NCBI RefSeq assembly: GCF_002364335.1
Contig: NZ_DEXW01000090.1
Location: forward strand, 1-37,447
Direction: 5' to 3'
Source of the DNA: Winogradskyella sp. UBA3174
GTDB taxonomy: Bacteria; Bacteroidota; Bacteroidia; Flavobacteriales; Flavobacteriaceae
Length of the DNA stretch: 37,447 nucleotides
Of this stretch, positions 25,601 to 32,496 are shown piece by piece. A program made the position numbers and the translations under genes. The first letter of the stretch is position 1. Every line of letters starts with the position of its first letter. The notes beneath the pieces were generated by a model. The model searched no databases. It was not told where the DNA came from and was given only the letters and a program-made list of their open reading frames with translations.

Positions 25601-26049
25601 CAGTAAATGCCTTTAGCGCAGACAATATTAAAAATATTGAGCAAAATGGTAATATGGACGTTGACATTAACGGAAAAAATATTACTTTAGGATTAGAAGA
25701 TGTGGAGATTACATCTCAAGATATTGAAGGATGGCTTGTGGCTAACGAAGGTCCATTAACAGTGGCTTTAGATGTTACAATCAGTGAAGAATTGCGTAAA
25801 GAAGGTATTGCTCGCGAGCTCGTAAATCGCATTCAAAATCTACGTAAAGATTCAGGATTTGATGTTACTGACAGAATTGACGTACAACTTCAAGATAATC
25901 CTCATGTTGCTGAAGCAATTGCTTCAAATGAAGCTTACATTAAATCTGAAACATTAACTGAGGATTTAAAAATTATGGACACTGTAAACGATGGTATAGA
26001 AATTTCTTTTGATGAGGTAAGTACTAAATTGTTTATTAAAAAACACTAA
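22645..26049 (+). CDS. ileS: Isoleucyl-tRNA synthetase, IleRS2 type with GXHH signature
   Basis: An 1134-residue class I synthetase that charges tRNA-Ile. KAGWDTHGLPVELGVEKELG and the long C-terminal region mark the eukaryote-like IleRS2 clade rather than E. coli-type IleRS1 (about 940 residues). The KMSKS loop reads GQKMSKRLGN. The HIGH signature expected in PPSANGLPGVHHVLARAIKD reads G57-V58-H59-H60: the first His and the Gly have swapped places. Published work on IleRS2 links this GXHH form to mupirocin hyper-resistance. It is the only ileS in the window and is likely the housekeeping copy. The DksA-like gene starts 5 bases after its stop, so the two are co-transcribed. Confidence 0.97.
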   Translation: MSTKFPEYKGLNLSKVADEIGSYWQENNIFDKSVTTREGKPPYVFFEGPPSANGLPGVHHVLARAIKDIFPRYKTMKGFQVKRKAGWDTHGLPVELGVEKELGITKVDIGTKITVEEYNEACKKAVMRYTDIWNDLTQKMGYWVDMDDPYVTYKSKYMESVWWLLKQIYEKDLIYKGYTIQPYSPKAGTGLSSHELNQPGTYQDVTDTTVVAQFKANEESLPDFLQNEGDIYFLAWTTTPWTLPSNTALTVGPRIDYVLVETYNQYTFKPMNVVLAKNLVGKQFDGKFKQVETKPELIDYKEGDKKIPFYVVKEFVGKDLVGITYEQLLPYALPNDNPQDAFRVISGDFVTIEDGTGIVHTAPTFGADDAIVAKQASPEIPPLLVKDDNGNLVPLVDLQGKFRPELGEFAGKYVKNEYYNDGEAPERSIDVELAIKLKIENKAFKVEKYKHSYPNCWRTDKPILYYPLDSWFIKITDVKGRMHELNTTINWKPKSTGEGRFGNWLANANDWNLSRSRFWGIPLPIWRTEDGKEQICIGSVAELKSEMAKSIEAGILSEDIFAEFEVGNMSEANYETIDLHKNVVDKIVLVSPSGQPMNRESDLIDVWFDSGSMPYAQWHYPFENKNLIDNKEAFPADFIAEGVDQTRGWFYTLHAIGTIVFDSVAYKNVVSNGLVLDKNGQKMSKRLGNAADPFETLSKYGADATRWYMISNANPWDNLKFDSEGIAEVSRKFFGTLYNTYSFFTLYTNIDGFDYSEADIVLEERPEIDRWILSELNTLIQKVDKFYEEYEPTKAARAISDFTQDYLSNWYVRLSRRRFWKGDYQTDKISAYQTLYTCMETIAKLGAPIAPFFMDRLYLDLNSVTNKETFESIHLADFPKADTNAIDTVLERKMESAQTICSLVLSLRAKEKIKVRQPLQKIMIPVDNKQQKEEIEAVADLIKHEVNIKEIELLQDASDILVKQIKPNFKTLGPKFGKDMKLIASAVNAFSADNIKNIEQNGNMDVDINGKNITLGLEDVEITSQDIEGWLVANEGPLTVALDVTISEELRKEGIARELVNRIQNLRKDSGFDVTDRIDVQLQDNPHVAEAIASNEAYIKSETLTEDLKIMDTVNDGIEISFDEVSTKLFIKKH

Positions 26050-26054
26050 AATAG

Positions 26055-26435
26055 ATGGCAGTAGATACAAATAGGTATTCTGATAAAGATTTAGAAGAAT
26101 TTAAAGCTTTATTAAAAAATAAAATTAACAAAGCAGAGCGTGATTTAGAACTTATAAAAAGTGCTTACATGAATGACCATGATAATGGTACAGATGATAC
26201 GTCGCCTACATTTAAAGCTTTTGAAGAGGGTAGTGCTACGATGAGTAAAGAAGCAAATTCTGCATTGGCTATTAGACAAGAAAAATTTATACGAGATTTA
26301 AAAAATGCCGTTATTCGTATTGAAAATAAAACGTACGGAGTTTGTCGTGTTACCGGAAAGCTAATTAATAAAGAACGTTTAAAGTTAGTACCCCATGCAA
26401 CATTGAGTATTGAAGCTAAGAATATGCAGAAGTAA
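26055..26435 (+). CDS. DksA/TraR family protein
   Basis: A 126-residue protein with a coiled-coil N-terminal half (FKALLKNKINKAERDLELIKSAY) and the DksA-like C-terminal motif YGVCRVTGKLINKERLKLVPHATL. Only one Cys of the usual four-Cys zinc finger remains, so zinc binding as in E. coli DksA is doubtful; this degenerate form is common in the phylum as far as I recall. It is expected to bind RNA polymerase through the secondary channel and modulate transcription. It follows ileS by 5 bases. Confidence 0.9.
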   Translation: MAVDTNRYSDKDLEEFKALLKNKINKAERDLELIKSAYMNDHDNGTDDTSPTFKAFEEGSATMSKEANSALAIRQEKFIRDLKNAVIRIENKTYGVCRVTGKLINKERLKLVPHATLSIEAKNMQK

Positions 26436-26478
26436 TGTCCCTTTGAAAAAAAGGATCTTAAAGAACTGAGATTACATT

Positions 26479-27135
26479 TTGAATAGAAACAAATACACAA
26501 AGCCTTGTATAACTAGTTTCAAGGCTTTTTTTATGCTCTGTTTATTCTGTTTTCAAACCAGTATTGCTCAAAACTCATTAGAGCAAGAACTAAGTATTGG
26601 TGCTATTAAAATCATAGAAATTGATGGAAATCAGATATTCTCAATCTCAGTGTCTACTACAAAAACAGATCATATTTCTATTACATCTAAACTTGATGGT
26701 GAGTATCAAAGCCAATTTCAGATTGTAACCAATCAACAAAACGATACTTTAAAGATTGGTTTAAAACGTTTACCTTTTACACTTAAAGTAGATGATAAAC
26801 GCAATGCACATAAAGTCATTGCAGCAACTTTATATTTAGAAATCCCAGAATATTTAATGTTGAATGTCTTCAGTGACGTTGGTTCTGTTGATTTAAAAGG
26901 AATTTTCAATAACTTGTCTGTAGAGTTATTACAAGGCCATTGCAATGTAATGGCAAAAGTAGATACAGCAACCATAAATACAATAGATGGAGATATTAGT
27001 ATTATTACAAATAGTGCTGATATAAGCGCTTACTCTAATCATGGCGATATAATTTTTGATGAGTTTTCCATACTTATTTCAAAATGGAAACTTCAATCTG
27101 TAAATGGTAATATTAGAGTTGCAAAGCCAGAATAA
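26479..27135 (+). CDS. Secreted adhesin-like (DUF4097-type) protein of unknown function
   Basis: A 218-residue protein. A TTG start at 26479 gives a normal signal peptide, with a basic N-region (MNRNKYTKPC) and core FFMLCLFCFQTSIAQ; an ATG at 26533 would remove the basic part. The mature protein is repetitive beta-strand (SDVGSVDLKGIFNNLSVELL, TINTIDGDISIITNSADISA) like the beta-helix of DUF4097 putative adhesins, but the match is by eye. A terminator-like hairpin at 26499-26532 lies inside the first codons if TTG is used. It sits between the DksA-like gene and lspA. Function unknown. Confidence 0.65.
   Translation: MNRNKYTKPCITSFKAFFMLCLFCFQTSIAQNSLEQELSIGAIKIIEIDGNQIFSISVSTTKTDHISITSKLDGEYQSQFQIVTNQQNDTLKIGLKRLPFTLKVDDKRNAHKVIAATLYLEIPEYLMLNVFSDVGSVDLKGIFNNLSVELLQGHCNVMAKVDTATINTIDGDISIITNSADISAYSNHGDIIFDEFSILISKWKLQSVNGNIRVAKPE
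26499..26532 (+). terminator. Terminator-like hairpin over the start of the adhesin-like gene
   Basis: AAAGCCTTG (26499-26507) and CAAGGCTTT (26520-26528) form a 9-bp stem with a 12-base loop followed by further T, 63 bases after the DksA-like stop. As a terminator it would end the ileS-dksA transcript, yet it overlaps codons 7-18 of the next gene when that gene starts at TTG 26479. It may act as an attenuator. Confidence 0.6.
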
Positions 27136-27148
27136 ACCATTATTTTTG
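27119..27148 (+). promoter_or_regulatory. Predicted promoter of lspA
   Basis: TTG at 27119-27121 and TATTTTTG at 27141-27148 are 19 bases apart, a near-ideal fit. The -7 box ends 14 bases before the lspA ATG, so the leader would be short. The -33 part overlaps the end of the adhesin-like gene. Confidence 0.5.
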
Positions 27149-27162
27149 TTTAAAATCTTTAG

Positions 27163-27828
27163 ATGTCCTTAAAGAAAGCCTCAATTGTTATTCTCATTAT
27201 TTTACTGATAGATCAAATCAGTAAAATTTATATTAAAACACACTTTCAACTTAACGACAACATAACTGTTTTTTCTTGGTTTTATATAGACTTCATTGAG
27301 AATGATGGTATGGCTTGGGGAACTAAGTTAAGCGACGTATTTACGTTTATTACTGACAGAACAGCAAAACTTATTTTAACCCTCTTTAGAATTGTTGCTG
27401 TTACGGGTATTGCATTTTGGTTAGTGGATGTAACCAAGAACAAAAAGTCTAAAATCTTAATTTTTTCAGTAGCTATAATTTTTGCTGGCGCTTTAGGAAA
27501 TATTATTGATTCTGTGTTCTATGGAATATTGTTTAGTGATAGTTATATGCAAGTCGCCACATTTTTACCTGAAGCTGGCGGGTATTCAGATGTGTTTCAT
27601 GGTAAGGTTGTAGATATGTTACATTTTCCTATTTGGAACGGAGTATTGCCGGAATGGTTGCCATTAATTGGAGGGAAGATCTTTTCTTTTTTCGACCCAG
27701 TTTTTAATGTAGCAGATGTTGCTATTAGTACAGGTATTGGGACTTTGATTGTGTTTAATAAACGGGCTTTTAAAGAGACTATTAAAACTGAGATAGCTTA
27801 TTCGGAGTCACACAATAATCTAACTTAA
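27163..27828 (+). CDS. lspA: Lipoprotein signal peptidase (signal peptidase II)
   Basis: A 221-residue inner-membrane aspartic protease that cuts signal peptides of lipoproteins after lipidation. Motifs: DQISKIYIKTHF in the first loop, IENDGMAWG in place of the usual ENxGxAFG, and the two catalytic Asp regions ALGNIIDSVFYG and FNVADVAISTG. About four membrane segments are present. It is longer than E. coli LspA (164) because of inserted loops, which is common in Bacteroidota. Its 3' end overlaps the convergent cyclo-ligase gene by 47 bases, with no terminator between. It would process the lipoproteins encoded elsewhere in the window. Confidence 0.95.
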   Translation: MSLKKASIVILIILLIDQISKIYIKTHFQLNDNITVFSWFYIDFIENDGMAWGTKLSDVFTFITDRTAKLILTLFRIVAVTGIAFWLVDVTKNKKSKILIFSVAIIFAGALGNIIDSVFYGILFSDSYMQVATFLPEAGGYSDVFHGKVVDMLHFPIWNGVLPEWLPLIGGKIFSFFDPVFNVADVAISTGIGTLIVFNKRAFKETIKTEIAYSESHNNLT

Positions 27829-28345
27829 TATCATCTATTAAAGCTTCAAAAATTTCATCTTCAGCTTCAAAAAAAGATAAACCAATTTTTAGTGTTTTAG
27901 GTTTGCAACTTGCTAAAAATCGATCATAGAACCCTTTTCCGTAACCAATTCTATTTCCAATGGTATCAAAACCTAAGAGTGGAATAAAAACGACTTCTAA
28001 TTGAGAAGATTTGATTTCAATACCATCAATAGGCTCAGGAATATTGTAGTCGTTTTTTTTAATTTTTGTATTATCTGTGAGCAGATAATGCGTCATGGAG
28101 TAATCTTCAAAATTGCTCTTAGAAATTATGATATTTTTATCTTTTCCAGACAAAATATTTAAGATGTAATCAGTGTTAACTTCCTTTTGTTCTTCAATAG
28201 TTAGGAAAATGTGGTAAAAGGTGAAGTCCCAAATATTAAGTTTCAATAATTGATTAGCAATAGCTAGACTATAATCATCTATTTGAGATTCTGACAAGTC
28301 TTGTCTTAGCGTTTTATATTTACGTCTTAATTCTTTTTTAGTCAC
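27782..28345 (-). CDS. 5-formyltetrahydrofolate cyclo-ligase
   Basis: A 187-residue enzyme of the 5-FTHF cyclo-ligase family, which returns 5-formyl-THF to the folate pool as 5,10-methenyl-THF using ATP. The start TKKELRRKYKTLRQDLSES is the typical helical N-terminus, and PLLGFDTIGNRIGYGKGFYD near 133-152 is the signature. Length is normal. Its ATG overlaps the preceding aspartoacylase-like gene by 4 bases, so it is the last gene of a four-gene operon. Its last 47 bases overlap lspA on the other strand. Confidence 0.94.
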   Translation of the reverse strand: MTKKELRRKYKTLRQDLSESQIDDYSLAIANQLLKLNIWDFTFYHIFLTIEEQKEVNTDYILNILSGKDKNIIISKSNFEDYSMTHYLLTDNTKIKKNDYNIPEPIDGIEIKSSQLEVVFIPLLGFDTIGNRIGYGKGFYDRFLASCKPKTLKIGLSFFEAEDEIFEALIDDIKLDYCVTPNKLSQF

Positions 28346-29307
28346 GATTCTAATTTTGTAGAAATATGAAAAATAGCATCCCCTTGGTAGATAATTGGTG
28401 ATTCATTTACATTAAACACATAGCCATTATATGGAGATTTTACAAAGTAGTTAAAGCTGCCATAAGGATCCGTAATATTACCCAAAACATCTCCTTTTTC
28501 AACATGTGTATTTATAGCTACTGTCGCTTTAAACATGCCAGAAAATTTTGCTCTTAACCATTTGCTTTCTTCAATAACTACAGCACTTGTTTTTGGTTGT
28601 GACACTTTATATTTACTACGTAACATTCCTAAATGATGAAGTACGCGTTTGGCACCATTTACACCAGTATTAGTTATGGTATTGTGAATATTAAAGGATT
28701 TGCCCCCTTCAAACAGAAGCATTGGCACACCAACCTTATCACAAGCATTTCTAAAGGATTTATTTAAATTCTGTGAGTAATAAATAAAAGGAGCTCCAAA
28801 AACATGTGCTAGTTCTGTTAATCTCGGGTTGTCTTCTTCAATACGAATCTGAGCCGCATTAAAACGATCTGCACCACCAGTATGAAAATCCATCACAAAA
28901 TCTACATGTGGCACTAATTCCTTCATTACAAAATACGCAACTCTACTTGCCAAAGAGCCATTCGCATTTCCTGGAAATACACGATTTAAATCACGACCAT
29001 CTGGGAAAAGGCGGTCCATATTTAAAAAGCCAAAAACATTGATTACAGGAACGCAAATGGTAGTCCCTATTTTTGGTTTATTTATACCTTTTGCAATGAG
29101 TTGCCTAACAATCTCCACTCCATTAATTTCGTCTCCATGGATGCCAGCAGTAATTAAAACATTAGGTCCAGGCTTTTTAGAGCGTTCTATAATTATAGGA
29201 ATATCTAAAGTGTTTCTTGTATGTAATTTTGCGACTTCAAAAGTAACTGTTGCACCTTTGCCTGGAGCGACTTCAACTCCTAAAATATTTAAAATATCTT
29301 TTGACAT
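28342..29307 (-). CDS. Succinylglutamate desuccinylase/aspartoacylase-family zinc hydrolase
   Basis: A 321-residue M14-like amidohydrolase. Zinc ligands His57 and Glu60 are in ITAGIHGDEING, the third ligand is His142 in DFHTGG, and the catalytic Glu200 is in LLFEGGKS. DGRDLNRVFPG at 103-113 is the substrate-carboxylate binding segment. The C-terminal 90 residues form a biotinyl/lipoyl-like beta domain (THVEKGDVLGNITDPYG) typical of this subfamily. Relatives remove acyl groups from amino acids; here the gene lies 4 bases after a RimK-type ligase, so it may trim or undo the ligase product. It overlaps the cyclo-ligase gene by 4 bases. No signal peptide. Confidence 0.9.
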   Translation of the reverse strand: MSKDILNILGVEVAPGKGATVTFEVAKLHTRNTLDIPIIIERSKKPGPNVLITAGIHGDEINGVEIVRQLIAKGINKPKIGTTICVPVINVFGFLNMDRLFPDGRDLNRVFPGNANGSLASRVAYFVMKELVPHVDFVMDFHTGGADRFNAAQIRIEEDNPRLTELAHVFGAPFIYYSQNLNKSFRNACDKVGVPMLLFEGGKSFNIHNTITNTGVNGAKRVLHHLGMLRSKYKVSQPKTSAVVIEESKWLRAKFSGMFKATVAINTHVEKGDVLGNITDPYGSFNYFVKSPYNGYVFNVNESPIIYQGDAIFHISTKLES

Positions 29308-29311
29308 CTGT

Positions 29312-30187
29312 TTATTTTGTGCTACGTTCTATAAATGTAATAATATCGCGTGCAATGTTCTTTTTTGTTGCAGTTTCAATACCTTCCAAACCTGGTGTAG
29401 AATTAACTTCTAATAATAAAGGACCACGTGAAGATTGGAGCATATCAACACCACAAACAGGTAATTTTAAAACCTTTGCAGCATTCATAGCTACTTTTAG
29501 CTCATCTGCATCTAATTTAATAATATTAGCAGAGCCACCACGATGTAAATTAGAGCGAAACTCACCTTCTTTTCCTTGGCGTTTCATCGCGCCAACTACC
29601 TGGCCATCTACAACTAAAGCTCTTATATCTGCACCTTTTGCTTCTTTTATAAATTCTTGTACAATGACTCTTGCCTGTAAGCCATTAAAGGCTTCTAAAA
29701 CAGATTCGGCTGCATTTTTACTTTCTGCTAAAACCACTCCAAGACCTTGAGTACCTTCCAATAATTTAATAATACAAGGTGTACCACCAACATGCTGTAT
29801 AACTTCCTCAACATCTCTAGAGTAATTGGTGAAAACCGTTTTTGGCATCCCTATACCTGCCTTACTTAGACGTTGTAAGCTTTTTAATTTATCTCTAGAA
29901 CGGAGAATAGCACCTGATGATGCAATAGTGAAAACACCCATTTCTTCAAACTGTCTCACAACTGCACAGCCATAAAAGGTTACAGAAGCACCAATTCTAG
30001 GAATTATAGCATCTACATAATCTAAATAACGATCTTTATAAAAAATGGTGGGTTTTTCCTTTTCGATAATGATATCACATTTCAAAGGATCTATGACTTC
30101 GACCTTATGCTCTCTTTTTTCTGCTTCTTCAACTAGGCGCGATGTAGAATATAAATGCGGATTGCGAGAAAGAATAACTATATTCAT
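29312..30187 (-). CDS. rimK: RimK-type ATP-grasp ligase
   Basis: A 291-residue ATP-grasp enzyme. Matching stretches include MNIVILSRNPHLYSTSRL at the N-terminus, PRIGASVTFYGCAVVRQFE, TPCIIKLLEGTQGLGVVL (ATP-grasp lysine and glycine-rich loop), DIRALVVDGQVVGAMKRQ and LLLEVNSTPGLEGIE (magnesium-binding Glu and Asn). E. coli RimK adds glutamate residues to the C-terminus of ribosomal protein S6; the length matches. Its start overlaps the end of the retropepsin-like gene by one base, and the aspartoacylase-like gene follows after 4 bases. Whether the target here is S6 or another protein or metabolite cannot be read from the sequence. Confidence 0.93.
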   Translation of the reverse strand: MNIVILSRNPHLYSTSRLVEEAEKREHKVEVIDPLKCDIIIEKEKPTIFYKDRYLDYVDAIIPRIGASVTFYGCAVVRQFEEMGVFTIASSGAILRSRDKLKSLQRLSKAGIGMPKTVFTNYSRDVEEVIQHVGGTPCIIKLLEGTQGLGVVLAESKNAAESVLEAFNGLQARVIVQEFIKEAKGADIRALVVDGQVVGAMKRQGKEGEFRSNLHRGGSANIIKLDADELKVAMNAAKVLKLPVCGVDMLQSSRGPLLLEVNSTPGLEGIETATKKNIARDIITFIERSTK

Positions 30188-30612
30188 TATTTTGTTTGAG
30201 TATTAAAAGATTGATTTTCTAAGTCTACATCAACTATGAACTTTTTGCTTAAAAACTGACGTCCAATAAGTACGGGAAATCGCATATCATCTCTTGTGCT
30301 TAAAGTTAAGTTAATCTTGTATGTTTTACCAAAGAATATAACTTTTGTTTTTATTTTAAAACGGTTTTCGCGATGGCCATTACTACTTTTAACATCGGTA
30401 CAGGTGTAATTTTGAAATACAACTTCTTCACTTTTAAAGTTAGGATGTTCTTTACTTTCAAAAGTGCAATATAATTTATGGTCTTCTTCTCTAATTTTAG
30501 AGCAATGGATGGTAGAAGTGTAAGCTCCTGTGTCAATTTTAACAGCTATTGTGTTGAGCTTTAATTCAGGAAAGTCAATTTTATCAACACGTCCTAAAGT
30601 TTTTTTAGTCAT
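30187..30612 (-). CDS. Retropepsin-like protease associated with RimK (RimB type)
   Basis: A 141-residue single-domain aspartic protease-like protein (PF05618, often labelled ATP-dependent zinc protease). The catalytic motif is Asp27-Thr-Gly-Ala30 in AVKIDTGAYTSTIH, and RFPVLIGRQFLSKKFIVDVD near the C-terminus is the second hallmark. It should act as a homodimer in the cytoplasm. In Pseudomonas the equivalent RimB works with RimK and RimA on poly-glutamylated S6. Here it leads an operon with rimK, an aspartoacylase-like gene and the cyclo-ligase gene. A 7-of-8 match to the -7 box (TATCTTTA, minus strand) lies at 30637-30644. Confidence 0.88.
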   Translation of the reverse strand: MTKKTLGRVDKIDFPELKLNTIAVKIDTGAYTSTIHCSKIREEDHKLYCTFESKEHPNFKSEEVVFQNYTCTDVKSSNGHRENRFKIKTKVIFFGKTYKINLTLSTRDDMRFPVLIGRQFLSKKFIVDVDLENQSFNTQTK

Positions 30613-30687
30613 AGATTAATTTTAATAAAAAGTTACTAAAGATACTCATAAAGTTAATTGAAAACATACGCATTTAAATCTAATTAC

Positions 30688-30695
30688 TACCTTTG
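30688..30695 (+). promoter_or_regulatory. Putative -7 element just before uvrC
   Basis: TACCTTTG matches TAnnTTTG exactly and ends 5 bases before the uvrC ATG, which would make the mRNA leaderless or nearly so. The same spacing is seen before panD. No -33 partner is clear. Confidence 0.4.
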
Positions 30696-30700
30696 ATTAT

Positions 30701-32494
30701 ATGCCAGAAACTAGCTTAGAAATACAAATAAAAACGTTGCCTAATCAACCTGGTGTTTATCAGTATTTTGATATTGAAGATAGGCTTATTTACGTTGGAA
30801 AAGCTAAGGATATTAAAAAGCGTGTAAGTAGTTATTTTAATAAACATCACGATTACGGTAAAACACGTGTGCTTGTAAAAAACATCACTTCAGTTAAGCA
30901 CATTGTTGTAGAAACTGAGAATGATGCATTACTATTAGAAAATAATCTAATAAAAAAATACAAGCCAAAGTATAATGTGCTTTTAAAGGATGATAAATCC
31001 TATCCTTGGATTTGTGTGAAAAAAGAGCGTTTTCCTAGAGTTTTTCCAACACGACGCGTCATTAAAGATGGCTCTGAATATTTTGGACCTTATACAAGTA
31101 TGAAAACTGTAAAAACGCTTTTAGGCTTAATAAAAGGTTTATATCAACTCCGGACTTGTAATTATGATTTGTCCGAGTCTAAAATTGAAGCTGATAAATA
31201 TAAAGTGTGTTTAGAATACCATTTAGGAAACTGTAAAGGTGCATGCGAAGGTTATGAAACCGAAGACGAATACCATTCTAATATCACAGCAATACGGGAA
31301 ATTTTAAAAGGTAATTTTAAAGATTCGTTACAGCAGTTTCGCGAGCAAATGAAGGGTCTCGCAGAACAGATGCAATTTGAAGATGCACAGAAAATAAAAG
31401 AGAAACTCGAAATTTTAGAAAATTACCAAGCCAAATCAACTATTGTTAATCCAAAGATTAGCAACGTAGATGTGTTTTCAATTGTTAGTGATGAGACGTA
31501 TGCTTATGTTAATTTTTTACAATTGAGTTATGGTTCAATTATAAGATCACATACTTTAGAATTAAAAAAGAAGCTACAAGAATCTGATGTTGAGTTATTA
31601 GAATTAGCAATAACTGAAATACGACAACGTTTCAATTCAATGAGTAGAGAACTTTATGTCCCTTTTAATGTGAACTTGGGTGGCGAATTAAAAATAACAA
31701 TACCGAAACTTGGAGACAAAAAAAGTATCTTAGATTTATCTATAAGAAATGCCAAGTATTTTCGTATGGATAAATTTAAACAAGTAAAACTAGTAGATCC
31801 AGACCGTCATGCCAATCGTATCATGGCACAAATGAAAGCCGATTTACATTTATCTGAAGAACCAAGACATATTGAGTGTTTTGATAATTCGAACATTCAA
31901 GGAACCAACCCAGTTGCAGCTTGTGTCGTATTTAAAAACGGAAAACCAAGCAAAAAGGATTATCGTAACTTTAATATAAAAACAGTTATAGGTCCAGATG
32001 ATTTCGCATCGATGGAAGAAGTGGTTTATAGGCGCTACAAGCGGTTATTAGAAGAAGACCAACCACTGCCACAACTTATAATCATTGATGGAGGAAAAGG
32101 ACAATTATCGGCATCGTTAAAAAGCCTTGATCTTTTAGAATTAAGAGGAAAAATCGCTATCATTGGTATTGCTAAGCGATTAGAAGAGTTGTTTTATCCA
32201 GATGATCCAATTCCACTATATTTAGATAAGCGTAGTGAAACTTTAAAGATTATTCAGCAATTAAGAAATGAAGCACACCGTTTTGGTATAGAGCATCACC
32301 GAAACAGAAGAAGTAAAGGCGCGTTAACCACAGAACTCGAAAATATACCAGGAGTTGGTGAGCAAACTATTGTAGATTTAATGAAAACCTTTAAAACGGT
32401 TAAACGAATAGCAAATGCAAAAGTAGATGAGTTAGAAGCTATTGTAGGAGTATCGCGAGCAAACAAGATTTATAATTATTATCACAAAGAATAA
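30701..32494 (+). CDS. uvrC: Excinuclease ABC subunit C
   Basis: A 597-residue nuclease of nucleotide excision repair. It has an N-terminal GIY-YIG domain (PNQPGVYQYFDIEDRLIYVG, residues 14-33, with GVYQ and YVG in the motif positions), a UVR domain at about 205-245 that binds UvrB, the RNase H-like 5' nuclease domain beginning near ECFDNSNIQGTNPVA, and a C-terminal tandem helix-hairpin-helix (IPGVGEQTIVDLMKTF). Length is normal. It makes both incisions around the lesion. The patatin gene starts 2 bases after its stop, so the two share a transcript. Confidence 0.97.
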   Translation: MPETSLEIQIKTLPNQPGVYQYFDIEDRLIYVGKAKDIKKRVSSYFNKHHDYGKTRVLVKNITSVKHIVVETENDALLLENNLIKKYKPKYNVLLKDDKSYPWICVKKERFPRVFPTRRVIKDGSEYFGPYTSMKTVKTLLGLIKGLYQLRTCNYDLSESKIEADKYKVCLEYHLGNCKGACEGYETEDEYHSNITAIREILKGNFKDSLQQFREQMKGLAEQMQFEDAQKIKEKLEILENYQAKSTIVNPKISNVDVFSIVSDETYAYVNFLQLSYGSIIRSHTLELKKKLQESDVELLELAITEIRQRFNSMSRELYVPFNVNLGGELKITIPKLGDKKSILDLSIRNAKYFRMDKFKQVKLVDPDRHANRIMAQMKADLHLSEEPRHIECFDNSNIQGTNPVAACVVFKNGKPSKKDYRNFNIKTVIGPDDFASMEEVVYRRYKRLLEEDQPLPQLIIIDGGKGQLSASLKSLDLLELRGKIAIIGIAKRLEELFYPDDPIPLYLDKRSETLKIIQQLRNEAHRFGIEHHRNRRSKGALTTELENIPGVGEQTIVDLMKTFKTVKRIANAKVDELEAIVGVSRANKIYNYYHKE

Positions 32495-32496
32495 AT

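Noticed and set aside
25263..25667. Antisense open frames of 60-134 codons inside ileS, radA, the rimK region and others
   Set aside because: They lie opposite strongly supported genes and have no recognisable motifs or initiation signals; they are reading-frame shadows.
26055..26435. Loss of three of four zinc-finger Cys in the DksA-like protein as a novelty
   Set aside because: The YGxCxVTGKLI form with few Cys is, as far as I recall, common in this branch of the family.
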